This document shows positions 9,152 to 16,427 of a stretch of DNA of 28,606 nucleotides, piece by piece. Position 1 is the stretch's first letter. Each line of letters begins with the position of its first letter. The stretch comes from Pseudomonadota bacterium (GTDB taxonomy: Bacteria > Pseudomonadota > Gammaproteobacteria > UBA11654): positions 1-28,606 of the forward strand of contig JAPOHS010000009.1 in assembly GCA_029979325.1 (NCBI GenBank), written 5' to 3'. A program made the position numbers and the translations under genes. The notes beneath the pieces are model-generated. The model saw only the letters and a program-made list of their open reading frames with translations. It was not told the origin of the DNA and made no database searches.

Positions 9152-9619
9152 TTAATTGATATAAACTTCCGTTCCGACTTCAACTTGATCAAATAAATCA
9201 ACTATATCGGAATTAAACATATTGATGCATCCCATGGATCTGGGTGAACCCAATTCGAAGTGATCTGGTACACCATGGATATAAATATATCTTTGCATTG
9301 TGTCGACATTTCCAAGTCTATTCCTTCCCGGCTCCTTTCCACTGAGCCATAATATTCGTGTGAGAATCCAATCTTCCGAGTCTGATTTTAATGCTTCTTG
9401 ATAGATTTCACCGGTTGGCCTTCTGCCTTTGAATATCATCCCATTGGGCTCACCATCTCCAATTTTAGCTCTGATGATGTGTTTGCCTCTCGGTGTTCTC
9501 AAACTGTCTTTTTGCTCTCCTGGACCAAGTTTAGAGGTGGATACTGTATAGATCTTTGAATGATTGTCATCAATCAACTCGAGTGATTGATGCAAAATTG
9601 AAATGACAATTCGCTTCAT
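9152..9619 (-). CDS. YkuD-domain protein, probable cytosolic L,D-carboxypeptidase (ElsL-like)
   Basis: A 155-residue protein made up almost wholly of one YkuD (L,D-transpeptidase) domain. His115 in Y-I-H-G and Cys131 in S-M-G-C-I-N are the expected catalytic pair. The residue before G-C is Met where most YkuD proteins have His (SHGC). There is no signal peptide or membrane segment: the protein starts directly with a beta strand of the domain. With nagZ 8 bp downstream, this suggests a cytosolic enzyme trimming murein tetrapeptides during recycling, as shown for ElsL of Acinetobacter, rather than a periplasmic cross-linking enzyme. The segment G-R-R-P-T-G-E-I-Y and the W-I-L-T-R-I-L-W-L-S-G stretch resemble that subgroup from memory. 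Family membership is firm; the reaction is inferred. Confidence 0.8.
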   Translation of the reverse strand: MKRIVISILHQSLELIDDNHSKIYTVSTSKLGPGEQKDSLRTPRGKHIIRAKIGDGEPNGMIFKGRRPTGEIYQEALKSDSEDWILTRILWLSGKEPGRNRLGNVDTMQRYIYIHGVPDHFELGSPRSMGCINMFNSDIVDLFDQVEVGTEVYIN

Positions 9620-9627
9620 TCTGATGA

Positions 9628-10341
9628 TTATGATTTCTTCAAAAGTGTCATGTGGTTTGGATTGTATTTTTGGATGAATTCAATCAATTCTTTCAATTTT
9701 ACTTGCTTCTGATTGTTATCGATCATTTGTGTTGAAACCTGATAGGACAGATAAATAAGATAAGTATTGATCACATCGGACTCACAGTATTGAGTAATTT
9801 CAGAAAATGCATTTTCTAAATATAATTCCCACACCATTTTTCCAGAATCAAGCGGTTTACCAGGAGACCCCATTTGTTTTGAAAGCGTTCCTAAGCCTTG
9901 GATTTTTTCCGTCTGTCCAAAGCTGATTTCATTTTTCAAGTCAAGATGCTTGGATGACGAGATGAAAAGCTCAGATGAAATCAATTCATGAATCATTGAA
10001 CGGATGAGAATCACTGGGGCATCAAAAGCCAATCCATTCCAAGAAATTAACTTGGATACATCATTTTGCATCTCTGCGTGTAGAGATCGAAGGATCTCAT
10101 CTTCTGATTGGTCATCGATCGAAAATGTTTTCATCATGGTCTCTTCACCGGAGACTTTGAGCAAAGAGATTGCAATTACTTTATGCATATTCAGTGGGGG
10201 GAATTCCGAGCCCGATTGTTGTAGGAATCTAAATGTCATGGCACGGATAATGTCCTCATCTGCTAGGCCATTTAGATTCATGTGCTCTTTCCCATATTCC
10301 AGGTCAGGAATCGTTTCGATATCGATTATGATTTCGCTCAT
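9628..10341 (-). CDS. Predicted 3'-5' exonuclease, PolB-like
   Basis: DnaQ-fold exonuclease of the family described as related to the proofreading domain of DNA polymerase II (237 residues). The three exonuclease motifs are visible: Exo I D-I-E-T with Asp7 and Glu9, Exo II W-N-G-L-A-F-D with Asp107/108, and Exo III Y-C-E-S-D-V-I-N-T-Y with Asp189. No polymerase domain follows, so it is a stand-alone nuclease with unknown substrate. Its ATG overlaps the acpS stop (ATGA), tying it to the pdxJ-acpS unit, and the YkuD gene follows after 8 bp. There is no evidence that it works with the surrounding cofactor or cell-wall genes. Confidence 0.85.
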   Translation of the reverse strand: MSEIIIDIETIPDLEYGKEHMNLNGLADEDIIRAMTFRFLQQSGSEFPPLNMHKVIAISLLKVSGEETMMKTFSIDDQSEDEILRSLHAEMQNDVSKLISWNGLAFDAPVILIRSMIHELISSELFISSSKHLDLKNEISFGQTEKIQGLGTLSKQMGSPGKPLDSGKMVWELYLENAFSEITQYCESDVINTYLIYLSYQVSTQMIDNNQKQVKLKELIEFIQKYNPNHMTLLKKS

Positions 10342-10724
10342 GACTCAGACTCTAAAATCACCATTGCAATTGACCATGGATGGTCATCACTGATACTGAT
10401 GTGAGAAGAGGATATACCCAAAGTGTTGAACTTTCGCCTGATCTTATTTGTGTAATGTAATTCTGGTTGGCCGCTTGATTTTCGACTCAAGCCAAAATCT
10501 TTCCAATGTATGCCTTTGGAAAAGCCAGTCCCAAGTGCTTTGACAGCAGCTTCCTTCCCTGCGAAAGCATTGCATAAGTATCGTTCTTTGTTTTTTGTCT
10601 TTTTAAATAAAATCATTTCATCATCATCCAATATTCGCTTTGGAAAACGATCACCATACTTTTGATATAAATTTTGAATGCGCTCGGCATTGACAAGATC
10701 AACGCCAATTCCATAAATGCTCAT
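10338..10724 (-). CDS. acpS: Holo-[acyl-carrier-protein] synthase AcpS
   Basis: Transfers 4'-phosphopantetheine from CoA to the serine of acyl carrier protein, in the cytosol. The 128 residues match the short AcpS type. Magnesium-binding Asp9 lies in G-I-G-V-D-L and Glu58 in F-A-G-K-E-A-A-V-K-A-L-G-T-G, the family signature. The start overlaps the pdxJ stop by 4 bp and the stop overlaps the exonuclease start by 4 bp, so the three genes are translationally coupled. pdxJ-acpS adjacency is widespread in Proteobacteria. Confidence 0.95.
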   Translation of the reverse strand: MSIYGIGVDLVNAERIQNLYQKYGDRFPKRILDDDEMILFKKTKNKERYLCNAFAGKEAAVKALGTGFSKGIHWKDFGLSRKSSGQPELHYTNKIRRKFNTLGISSSHISISDDHPWSIAMVILESES

Positions 10725-11461
10725 TTTCTGGATGACTCCATGATCTTTTTCATCTCTTTGACAGCCTCTGCCATGCCTGCAATAACAGACCGTGCAATAA
10801 TGGAATGGCCAATATTTAATTCTGTGATTTCAGGTATGGAAGAAATTAAAGCCGTATTTTCATAATTCAATCCATGCCCAGCATTGACTTGTAAACCAAT
10901 GTTTTTCGCATGTTTTGCACATTCATTGATTCGATCAAATTCATACTCTTGGTCTCTTGGGTTCAGACTGTCCGCGTAAAGTCCTGTGTGTATCTCGATC
11001 GCATCTGCTCCAGCCAAACGACTTGATTCGATCTGCTTTGGGTCAGGATCAACAAATAAAGAAACTTTGATACCAGATTTTTTGAGACGGTGTATTGAGT
11101 CTGAAAGTTGATCCACATCACGCATGACATCGAGACCCCCTTCTGTTGTGAGCTCTTCTCTTTTTTCAGGAACCAAGCAACAATCAAAGGGCTTCAAAGA
11201 GCATGCAATATCAATCATTTCTCGGGTTGCAGCCATTTCTAAATTGACTCTTGAATTGGTCACGGCAACCAATCGCTCAACATCGTGATCTTGTATGTGT
11301 CTTCGATCTTCTCTCAAATGGACCGTAATACTATCAGCCCCATTCTTCTCAGCGATCAATGCGGCCTCTACTGGATCTGGATAATCGATTTTTCTGGCCT
11401 CTCTCAATGTGGCAACGTGATCCACATTCACACCGAGGAGTATTGATGATTTAGCATTCAT
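10721..11461 (-). CDS. pdxJ: Pyridoxine 5'-phosphate synthase PdxJ
   Basis: Condenses 1-deoxyxylulose 5-phosphate with 3-amino-1-hydroxyacetone 1-phosphate to give pyridoxine 5'-phosphate, the last ring-forming step of vitamin B6 synthesis. At 246 residues it has the usual TIM-barrel length. The N-terminal G-V-N-V-D-H-V-A-T-L-R and later V-N-A-G-H-G-L-N-Y are typical. It is the first gene of the minus unit pdxJ-acpS-exonuclease-YkuD-nagZ. In many Proteobacteria recO lies directly upstream of pdxJ; here recO is about 6.2 kb away, behind the catabolic block, so pdxJ needs its own promoter, and one is visible. Two neighbouring catabolic enzymes (aminotransferase, ammonia-lyase) use PLP, but so do many others. 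Confidence 0.96.
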   Translation of the reverse strand: MNAKSSILLGVNVDHVATLREARKIDYPDPVEAALIAEKNGADSITVHLREDRRHIQDHDVERLVAVTNSRVNLEMAATREMIDIACSLKPFDCCLVPEKREELTTEGGLDVMRDVDQLSDSIHRLKKSGIKVSLFVDPDPKQIESSRLAGADAIEIHTGLYADSLNPRDQEYEFDRINECAKHAKNIGLQVNAGHGLNYENTALISSIPEITELNIGHSIIARSVIAGMAEAVKEMKKIMESSRK

Positions 11462-11486
11462 AATGTCTTACAATTTCTTTTGGTAG

Positions 11487-11492
11487 TATAAT
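11487..11492 (+). promoter_or_regulatory. Candidate -10 for the P5C dehydrogenase operon, overlapping the pdxJ -10
   Basis: A perfect plus-strand TATAAT occupies almost the same bases as the minus-strand TATTAT of pdxJ. Used on the plus strand it gives a leader of about 65 nt. No good -35 is seen. A second option is TATACA at 11553-11558, six bases before the ATG, which would give a leaderless message. Confidence 0.3.
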
Positions 11493-11516
11493 AAGCCATT
11501 CTTAAATGCATGACTA
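11488..11516 (-). promoter_or_regulatory. Candidate pdxJ promoter
   Basis: On the minus strand TAGTCA (11516-11511) is followed by exactly 17 bp and then TATTAT (11493-11488), matching consensus at 4/6 and 5/6 positions. The leader to the ATG at 11461 would be about 20 nt. A local promoter is expected because recO and pdxJ are separated here. Confidence 0.45.
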
Positions 11517-11564
11517 AGAAAATTCATCATAATGAGCAAGTTAGAGATTTTATATACATAAATA

Positions 11565-13148
11565 ATGAATAAATTATCCGCATTCGCGACAGTAGATCCA
11601 ATCAATGGAATGAACAAAAATGTGCCTGCTCGTTGCCAAAACTTAGTCAGTGGCAAGTGGAGAGATGATCAAAACGAATACACCAAGATACCTGATCCCA
11701 TCAATGGGGATGATTTTGTTTCGGTGCCCAATACCACTGATGCAACTGAGTTCATCGAAAACCTGAAAAATTGCCCAAAAAGTGGGCTGCATAACCCCAT
11801 CAAGAATGTAGAACGTTACGTGATGCTCGGCGATGTCTGTGCAAAATCTGCTGAATTGATGAGAGAACCTGAAATCGAACTCTTTTTTGCAAAATTAATC
11901 CAAAGAGTGATGCCAAAAAGCATCAATCAGTGTCTGGGAGAGGTGAGGGTTACAAGAGTCTTCCTGGAGAACTTTGCAGGCGATGGTGTGAGATTTCTTG
12001 CAAGAGGATTCAGCAACCCTGGAGATCACAATGGACAAGAATCCAAGGGATACCGATGGCCCTTTGGTCCAGTGGTCCTGATTGCTCCCTTTAATTTTCC
12101 TCTGGAAATACCAGTATTACAGTTTATGGGCGCCCTTTTCATGGGCAATAGACCACTTGTAAAATCAGATTCCAAAGTCAGTATCGTTTTTGAACAGTTT
12201 TTAAGAATGGCCATTCATTGTGGGCTGCCAGCTTCAGATGCAGACTTTATTCATTGCGATGGAAAGAACATGGATCAACTCATTACTGATGGCAAAGAAT
12301 ATATTAGACATCTCCAATTTACAGGATCTTCAGATGTGGCAGAACATCTCGCAAATAAAATGAACGGAAGAATCAAAATAGAAGATGCAGGCTTTGATTG
12401 GAAAATAGTTGGGCCTGATTTCGAGCAAGAATGGTTAGATTATGTTGCATGGCAATGCGACGAAGACGCATACAATGCATCGGGTCAGAAATGTTCAGCA
12501 CAAAGTATTTTGTTTGTTCATAGCAACTGGTCTGAGCATTTGATACCTAAAATCACAGAACTCGCAAATAGAAGAAATCTGGATAATTTGACTGTGGGAC
12601 CCGTTCTCACTTGGAACAATGATCAAATAAAATCACACATCGATGCATTATTGAAGATTGATGGATCAAATGTTCTATTTGGAAATGAACATTTAGACAA
12701 TCATCAAATACCAGAAGTTTATGGATCAATAAAGCCGACAGCTGTCCAGATTCCTATAGAGGCACTCCTTACCGATCATTTTGAACTCATCACAACTGAA
12801 TTGTTTGGTCCATTTCAAGTACTGATTGAGTACGACGATGATCAACTCTCCATCGTTTTGGATGCACTTGAGAGGATTCAAATGAATCTTACAGCAGCAG
12901 TTGTGTCAAATGATCTTGCATTTCAACAAAAGATTCTAGGCAATACTGTCAATGGAACAACTTACACGGGCATGAGAGCGAGAACTACTGGAGCACCACA
13001 AAATCATTGGTTTGGACCATCGGGAGACCCCAGAGCTGCAGGGATAGGCACACCTGAAGCAATTATTAATACATGGAGTGGTCACAGAGAAATTATTCAT
13101 GATATTGGCCCGATAAACACTGACTGGAATATACCGGAATCACAATAA
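11565..13148 (+). CDS. L-glutamate gamma-semialdehyde (P5C) dehydrogenase, plant-like ALDH12 type
   Basis: NAD-dependent aldehyde dehydrogenase that would oxidise glutamate semialdehyde (in equilibrium with P5C) to glutamate. The 527 residues carry Asn177 in A-P-F-N-F-P-L-E-I-P, Glu273 in I-E-D-A-G-F-D-W-K and the catalytic Cys310 in S-G-Q-K-C-S-A-Q-S. These, with C-P-K-S-G-L-H-N-P, K-L-I-Q-R-V, V-D-S-K-V-S-I-V-like and G-A-P-Q-N-H-W-F-G-P segments, match my recollection of the ALDH12 family of land plants closely along the whole length, including the extreme C terminus, and do not resemble bacterial PutA or RocA. ATG 11565 fits the family's N terminus. rocD follows after 1 base, which supports ornithine catabolism. 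The plant-like assignment is from memory and needs a tree. Confidence 0.87.
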   Translation: MNKLSAFATVDPINGMNKNVPARCQNLVSGKWRDDQNEYTKIPDPINGDDFVSVPNTTDATEFIENLKNCPKSGLHNPIKNVERYVMLGDVCAKSAELMREPEIELFFAKLIQRVMPKSINQCLGEVRVTRVFLENFAGDGVRFLARGFSNPGDHNGQESKGYRWPFGPVVLIAPFNFPLEIPVLQFMGALFMGNRPLVKSDSKVSIVFEQFLRMAIHCGLPASDADFIHCDGKNMDQLITDGKEYIRHLQFTGSSDVAEHLANKMNGRIKIEDAGFDWKIVGPDFEQEWLDYVAWQCDEDAYNASGQKCSAQSILFVHSNWSEHLIPKITELANRRNLDNLTVGPVLTWNNDQIKSHIDALLKIDGSNVLFGNEHLDNHQIPEVYGSIKPTAVQIPIEALLTDHFELITTELFGPFQVLIEYDDDQLSIVLDALERIQMNLTAAVVSNDLAFQQKILGNTVNGTTYTGMRARTTGAPQNHWFGPSGDPRAAGIGTPEAIINTWSGHREIIHDIGPINTDWNIPESQ

Positions 13149-13149
13149 A

Positions 13150-14370
13150 ATGAGCGATAATCAAAAAAAATATATGGATCAGGAATCCATTCATGGGCCT
13201 GACAACTACAAACCACTTCCTGTGGTGCTCGCTGAAGCCAAGGGTGTATGGGTATGGGATGTAGATCAAAATAAATATTTGGATATGATGTCTGCCTACT
13301 CTGCTGTCAGTCATGGTCATGCACATCCTGAGCTTGTTAAGATCTTTCAAGCTCAATCGAATACTTTGTCACTGACTTCACGAGCATTTTATACGAATAC
13401 ATTAGGGCCCTATCTGGAAACAATCACAAAAATGAGCGGTTTTGAAATGGCTCTGCCAATGAATTCTGGTGCAGAAGCTGTCGAGACTGCCATTAAAGCG
13501 GCAAGAAGATGGGCTTATCGATCTAAAAAAATAGAAAAAAATAAAGCGGAGATCATTGTCGCTGATGGAAACTTTCATGGAAGGACAACAACAATAATCA
13601 GTTTCTCAAGTGAACCAAATTCAAAAGATGATTTTGGGCCTCACACACCTGGATTCATCTCAGTTGAATTTGGTAACAGCCAGGCTGTTGAAGATGCCAT
13701 CACTAAAAATACCGCAGCGGTTTTATTTGAACCCATTCAAGGTGAAGGCGGGATCATAGAGCCGCCTGAAAATTGGCTGTCAGATGTCAGAGAGATTTGT
13801 GATAGAAATAATGTATTAATGATCTTAGATGAAGTTCAATCGGGCCTTGGTAGAACAGGAAAGTTATTTGCATATGAACACGCCAACATCAGGCCAGACG
13901 GTTTGATATTGGGAAAAGCACTCGGTGGTGGTTTTATGCCGGTTTCAGTATTCCTCTCATCAGAAGCAGTGCTTCAATGGATGAATCCTGGATCTCATGG
14001 CTCTACATTTGGTGGAAATCCACTGGGCTCAGCCATAGCAAAAAGATCCTTAGAACTGCTTGAAGAAGAAGGTTTAATTGAAAACAGTCGTGTCATGGGA
14101 AATTATTTCAAAGAATCTCTGCTAGCGCTTAACTCTCCAATCATTAAAGAGATTAGAGGGAAAGGACTATGGCTTGGGGTTGAGATTGATCAAAACTATA
14201 TCAGTGGAAAGGACCTTTCTAAACTGTTGCTCAAAAAAGGAATCTTATGCAAAGAAACCCGTGACACAACGATTCGATTCGCACCACCACTGATTATCAA
14301 TAAAGATGAGATCGACTGGGGGGTTGAAATCATTGGTAGCGCGTTTAAGGATATTGAAGAAAAGGCCTGA
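13150..14370 (+). CDS. rocD: Ornithine--oxo-acid aminotransferase
   Basis: PLP enzyme (class III aminotransferase) moving the delta-amino group of ornithine to 2-oxoglutarate, giving glutamate semialdehyde and glutamate. Its product is the substrate of the dehydrogenase encoded 1 base upstream. It has 406 residues, the length of bacterial OAT. The N-terminal block N-Y-K-P-L-P-V-V-L with V-W-V-W-D-V and S-A-Y-S-A-V is diagnostic for OAT over acetylornithine or GABA aminotransferases. The cofactor-binding Asp sits in L-D-E-V-Q-S-G-L-G-R-T-G and the Schiff-base lysine is Lys256 in L-G-K-A-L-G-G-G. ctlX follows after 9 bases, so the three genes look like one operon. No strong Shine-Dalgarno is seen before the ATG. 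Confidence 0.93.
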   Translation: MSDNQKKYMDQESIHGPDNYKPLPVVLAEAKGVWVWDVDQNKYLDMMSAYSAVSHGHAHPELVKIFQAQSNTLSLTSRAFYTNTLGPYLETITKMSGFEMALPMNSGAEAVETAIKAARRWAYRSKKIEKNKAEIIVADGNFHGRTTTIISFSSEPNSKDDFGPHTPGFISVEFGNSQAVEDAITKNTAAVLFEPIQGEGGIIEPPENWLSDVREICDRNNVLMILDEVQSGLGRTGKLFAYEHANIRPDGLILGKALGGGFMPVSVFLSSEAVLQWMNPGSHGSTFGGNPLGSAIAKRSLELLEEEGLIENSRVMGNYFKESLLALNSPIIKEIRGKGLWLGVEIDQNYISGKDLSKLLLKKGILCKETRDTTIRFAPPLIINKDEIDWGVEIIGSAFKDIEEKA

Positions 14371-14379
14371 TTTAAAAAA

Positions 14380-15273
14380 ATGACTTCTCAATCCACCAAT
14401 CATGTCTTGCTCATTAGACCTGCAGAGTTTTATTGCAATGACCAAACAATGGAAACCAATCACTATCAGATTTCTGATGACACCATGTCACGAGATAAGA
14501 CGCTCTCTATGGCTACCAGTGAATTCGATCAATTTGTAAAAACCTTGGTTGAAAACAAAATAAAAGTAACCACAATTGATGGAAATATTGGATGCCCAGA
14601 CAATATTTTTCCAAATTGGGCGGTCACATACTCTGATAAAAGCATGCATATTTTTAGCATGCTTGGAGAAAATAGACGACTTGAGAAATCAAAAGATCAT
14701 ATACAATTCTTAGAGAAAACATATCGGCTTGATCAGGATTATAGTCCATATGAAAGCGAAGGATTATTCCTAGAGGGCACAAGCAGCCTGGTTATGGATC
14801 GAATCAATCGCATTGCATACATGGGTATTTCTGCTCGTTCAAATTTAAAACTTGCTGAAATATGGTCTGAAAAAAATGACTTTAAACTCATTCCATTCGA
14901 AACGAGAAGCCATACTGGTGGACCCATTTATCACAGTGATGTAATGATGTACATCGGAACAGAGCTTGCTGTGGTTTGTGAAGATTCGATAATAAATGGG
15001 AAAAGCAATGTCATCGAAAGCCTCGGTAAAACACATGAATTAATGTTCATCACCCATTCTCAATTGCTTGATTTTTGCGGCAACTGTATTGAAGTAAAGG
15101 ATGATGAGGATCGCTTATGCCTTATCATGTCATCAAAAGCTATTGCTGGATATGATGACTCTCAAATAAAAATTCTGAATCAATTCTATGATCGAATTAT
15201 TCATTCAGATTTAGAGACAATAGAGAGCCATGGTGGTGGCTCTGCCAGATGCATGATAATGGAGCTTTACTGA
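14380..15273 (+). CDS. ctlX: CtlX-type amidinotransferase-fold hydrolase (probable citrulline hydrolase)
   Basis: Guanidino-group-modifying superfamily enzyme of 297 residues. The CtlX group has been linked to citrulline use; the Francisella enzyme cleaves citrulline to ornithine, CO2 and ammonia. Visible features: N-H-V-L-L-I-R-P near the N terminus, F-P-N-W at the substrate loop, L-E-G-T-S-S (acidic residue), His185 in P-I-Y-H-S-D-V-M-M and the nucleophile Cys291 in S-A-R-C-M near the C terminus. Position directly after rocD makes ornithine the natural product. Dimethylarginine hydrolases and arginine deiminases share the fold, and the sequence alone does not fix the substrate. The last 7 bp overlap the convergent ammonia-lyase gene. 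No arginine deiminase or ornithine carbamoyltransferase is in the window. Confidence 0.82.
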   Translation: MTSQSTNHVLLIRPAEFYCNDQTMETNHYQISDDTMSRDKTLSMATSEFDQFVKTLVENKIKVTTIDGNIGCPDNIFPNWAVTYSDKSMHIFSMLGENRRLEKSKDHIQFLEKTYRLDQDYSPYESEGLFLEGTSSLVMDRINRIAYMGISARSNLKLAEIWSEKNDFKLIPFETRSHTGGPIYHSDVMMYIGTELAVVCEDSIINGKSNVIESLGKTHELMFITHSQLLDFCGNCIEVKDDEDRLCLIMSSKAIAGYDDSQIKILNQFYDRIIHSDLETIESHGGGSARCMIMELY

Positions 15274-16421
15274 TCATTGACCACTCGATCATAAAGATCT
15301 GGATTGGTGTCTCCCTCGGTTGAGATACAAAATACACTAGAGGACTCGTTTAAGCCCATCAGATCGAGGTATTTTGAATATTTTGCCTCCGTACAAATTT
15401 TCTCAATAAAGCCTATGGTAACTGCCCCGCTCTCACCAGAAACAATGGCGTGGGCTGGTTTTTTTATTTGTGCCAATTTCTTCATTGATTCCAATGCGAC
15501 CGCATCATCACAAACAGCAAAGTAATCGGTGGTTGCTTTGATAATATCCCAAGCAAGAATACTTGGGGTGCCGCATGACAGTCCTGCCATTTGAGTGTCT
15601 AGTTCATCTATGGCGTGTGGCTTACCATCACCGATCTGTATTGATTGAAAGAAACAGGCGGCACCTGACGGCTCTACCACCACAAATTTAGGGCGTGGCC
15701 GATCTATGTTAGAAAATGCATCAAATATTGAAGCTGCAAAGGATCCAACACCTGCCTGCATAACAACATGTGTTGGCCAAATAAAATGATCATCCACAAG
15801 CTCATGGATGATGGTTTGATAGCCGGTCATTATGTCTCTGGGTATACTCTCGTAACCAACCCATGAAGTGTCTTGAATCAGGACCCAATCTTTCTCATCT
15901 GACATCTTTGCTGCATATTCGACTGTTTGATCGTAATTCAAATCGGTTACAAAAGCCTTCGCACCATGAGATTCAATTGCATCTACTCGATGCCTGGAGG
16001 TGTCTTTTGGTAAAAAAACGATGGCTTTACAACCATAGTTTTCCGCACACCACGCAACAGCTCGTCCATGATTGCCGTCTGTGGCAGTTGCAAATGTCAC
16101 ATCCTTGATTGCATCGCTTTGTTGCATGACTGAGTTAAAGTCCAAATCTGATTGATCATTATTAACTTTTGAAACAATAATTTTTGCCATTGCATAAGAG
16201 GCCCCTAGCGACTTGAATGCATTGAGATCAAAACGCCTACTTTCATCCTTGATTTGTATACTTTTAAGATTTAATTGTTTCGAGTAATCTCCTAAGTCGA
16301 TCAGAGGGGTATGTGAATAATTGGGCAATGATTCATGAAATTTTCTGCACTCATCAGAGTTCATTCTTGCTGTATAACTGCTGTCACGAAATGGATTCGA
16401 GATGATATCAATATGGCTCAT
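15267..16421 (-). CDS. dpaL: 2,3-diaminopropionate ammonia-lyase (YgeX-like)
   Basis: PLP fold-type II enzyme converting 2,3-diaminopropionate to pyruvate and two ammonia. The 384 residues fit E. coli YgeX (about 398). The PLP lysine is Lys70 in L-N-A-F-K-S-L-G, inside K-D-E-S-R-R-F. A-T-A-T-D-G-N-H-G-R follows, and the glycine-rich loop, M-A-G-L-S-C-G-T-P, S-G-E-S-G-A-V and I-S-T-E-G-D-T near the end all match YgeX from memory. Threonine dehydratase lacks several of these blocks. It starts 6 bp behind the ureohydrolase stop, so both are on one message. The pairing raises the question of where diaminopropionate comes from. No Shine-Dalgarno is evident. Confidence 0.88.
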   Translation of the reverse strand: MSHIDIISNPFRDSSYTARMNSDECRKFHESLPNYSHTPLIDLGDYSKQLNLKSIQIKDESRRFDLNAFKSLGASYAMAKIIVSKVNNDQSDLDFNSVMQQSDAIKDVTFATATDGNHGRAVAWCAENYGCKAIVFLPKDTSRHRVDAIESHGAKAFVTDLNYDQTVEYAAKMSDEKDWVLIQDTSWVGYESIPRDIMTGYQTIIHELVDDHFIWPTHVVMQAGVGSFAASIFDAFSNIDRPRPKFVVVEPSGAACFFQSIQIGDGKPHAIDELDTQMAGLSCGTPSILAWDIIKATTDYFAVCDDAVALESMKKLAQIKKPAHAIVSGESGAVTIGFIEKICTEAKYSKYLDLMGLNESSSVFCISTEGDTNPDLYDRVVNDQ

Positions 16422-16427
16422 AAAATT

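Noticed and set aside
13093..13356. 87-codon minus-strand frame across the dehydrogenase/rocD junction
   Set aside because: It overlaps two clear genes, and its composition is that of a reverse-strand reading.
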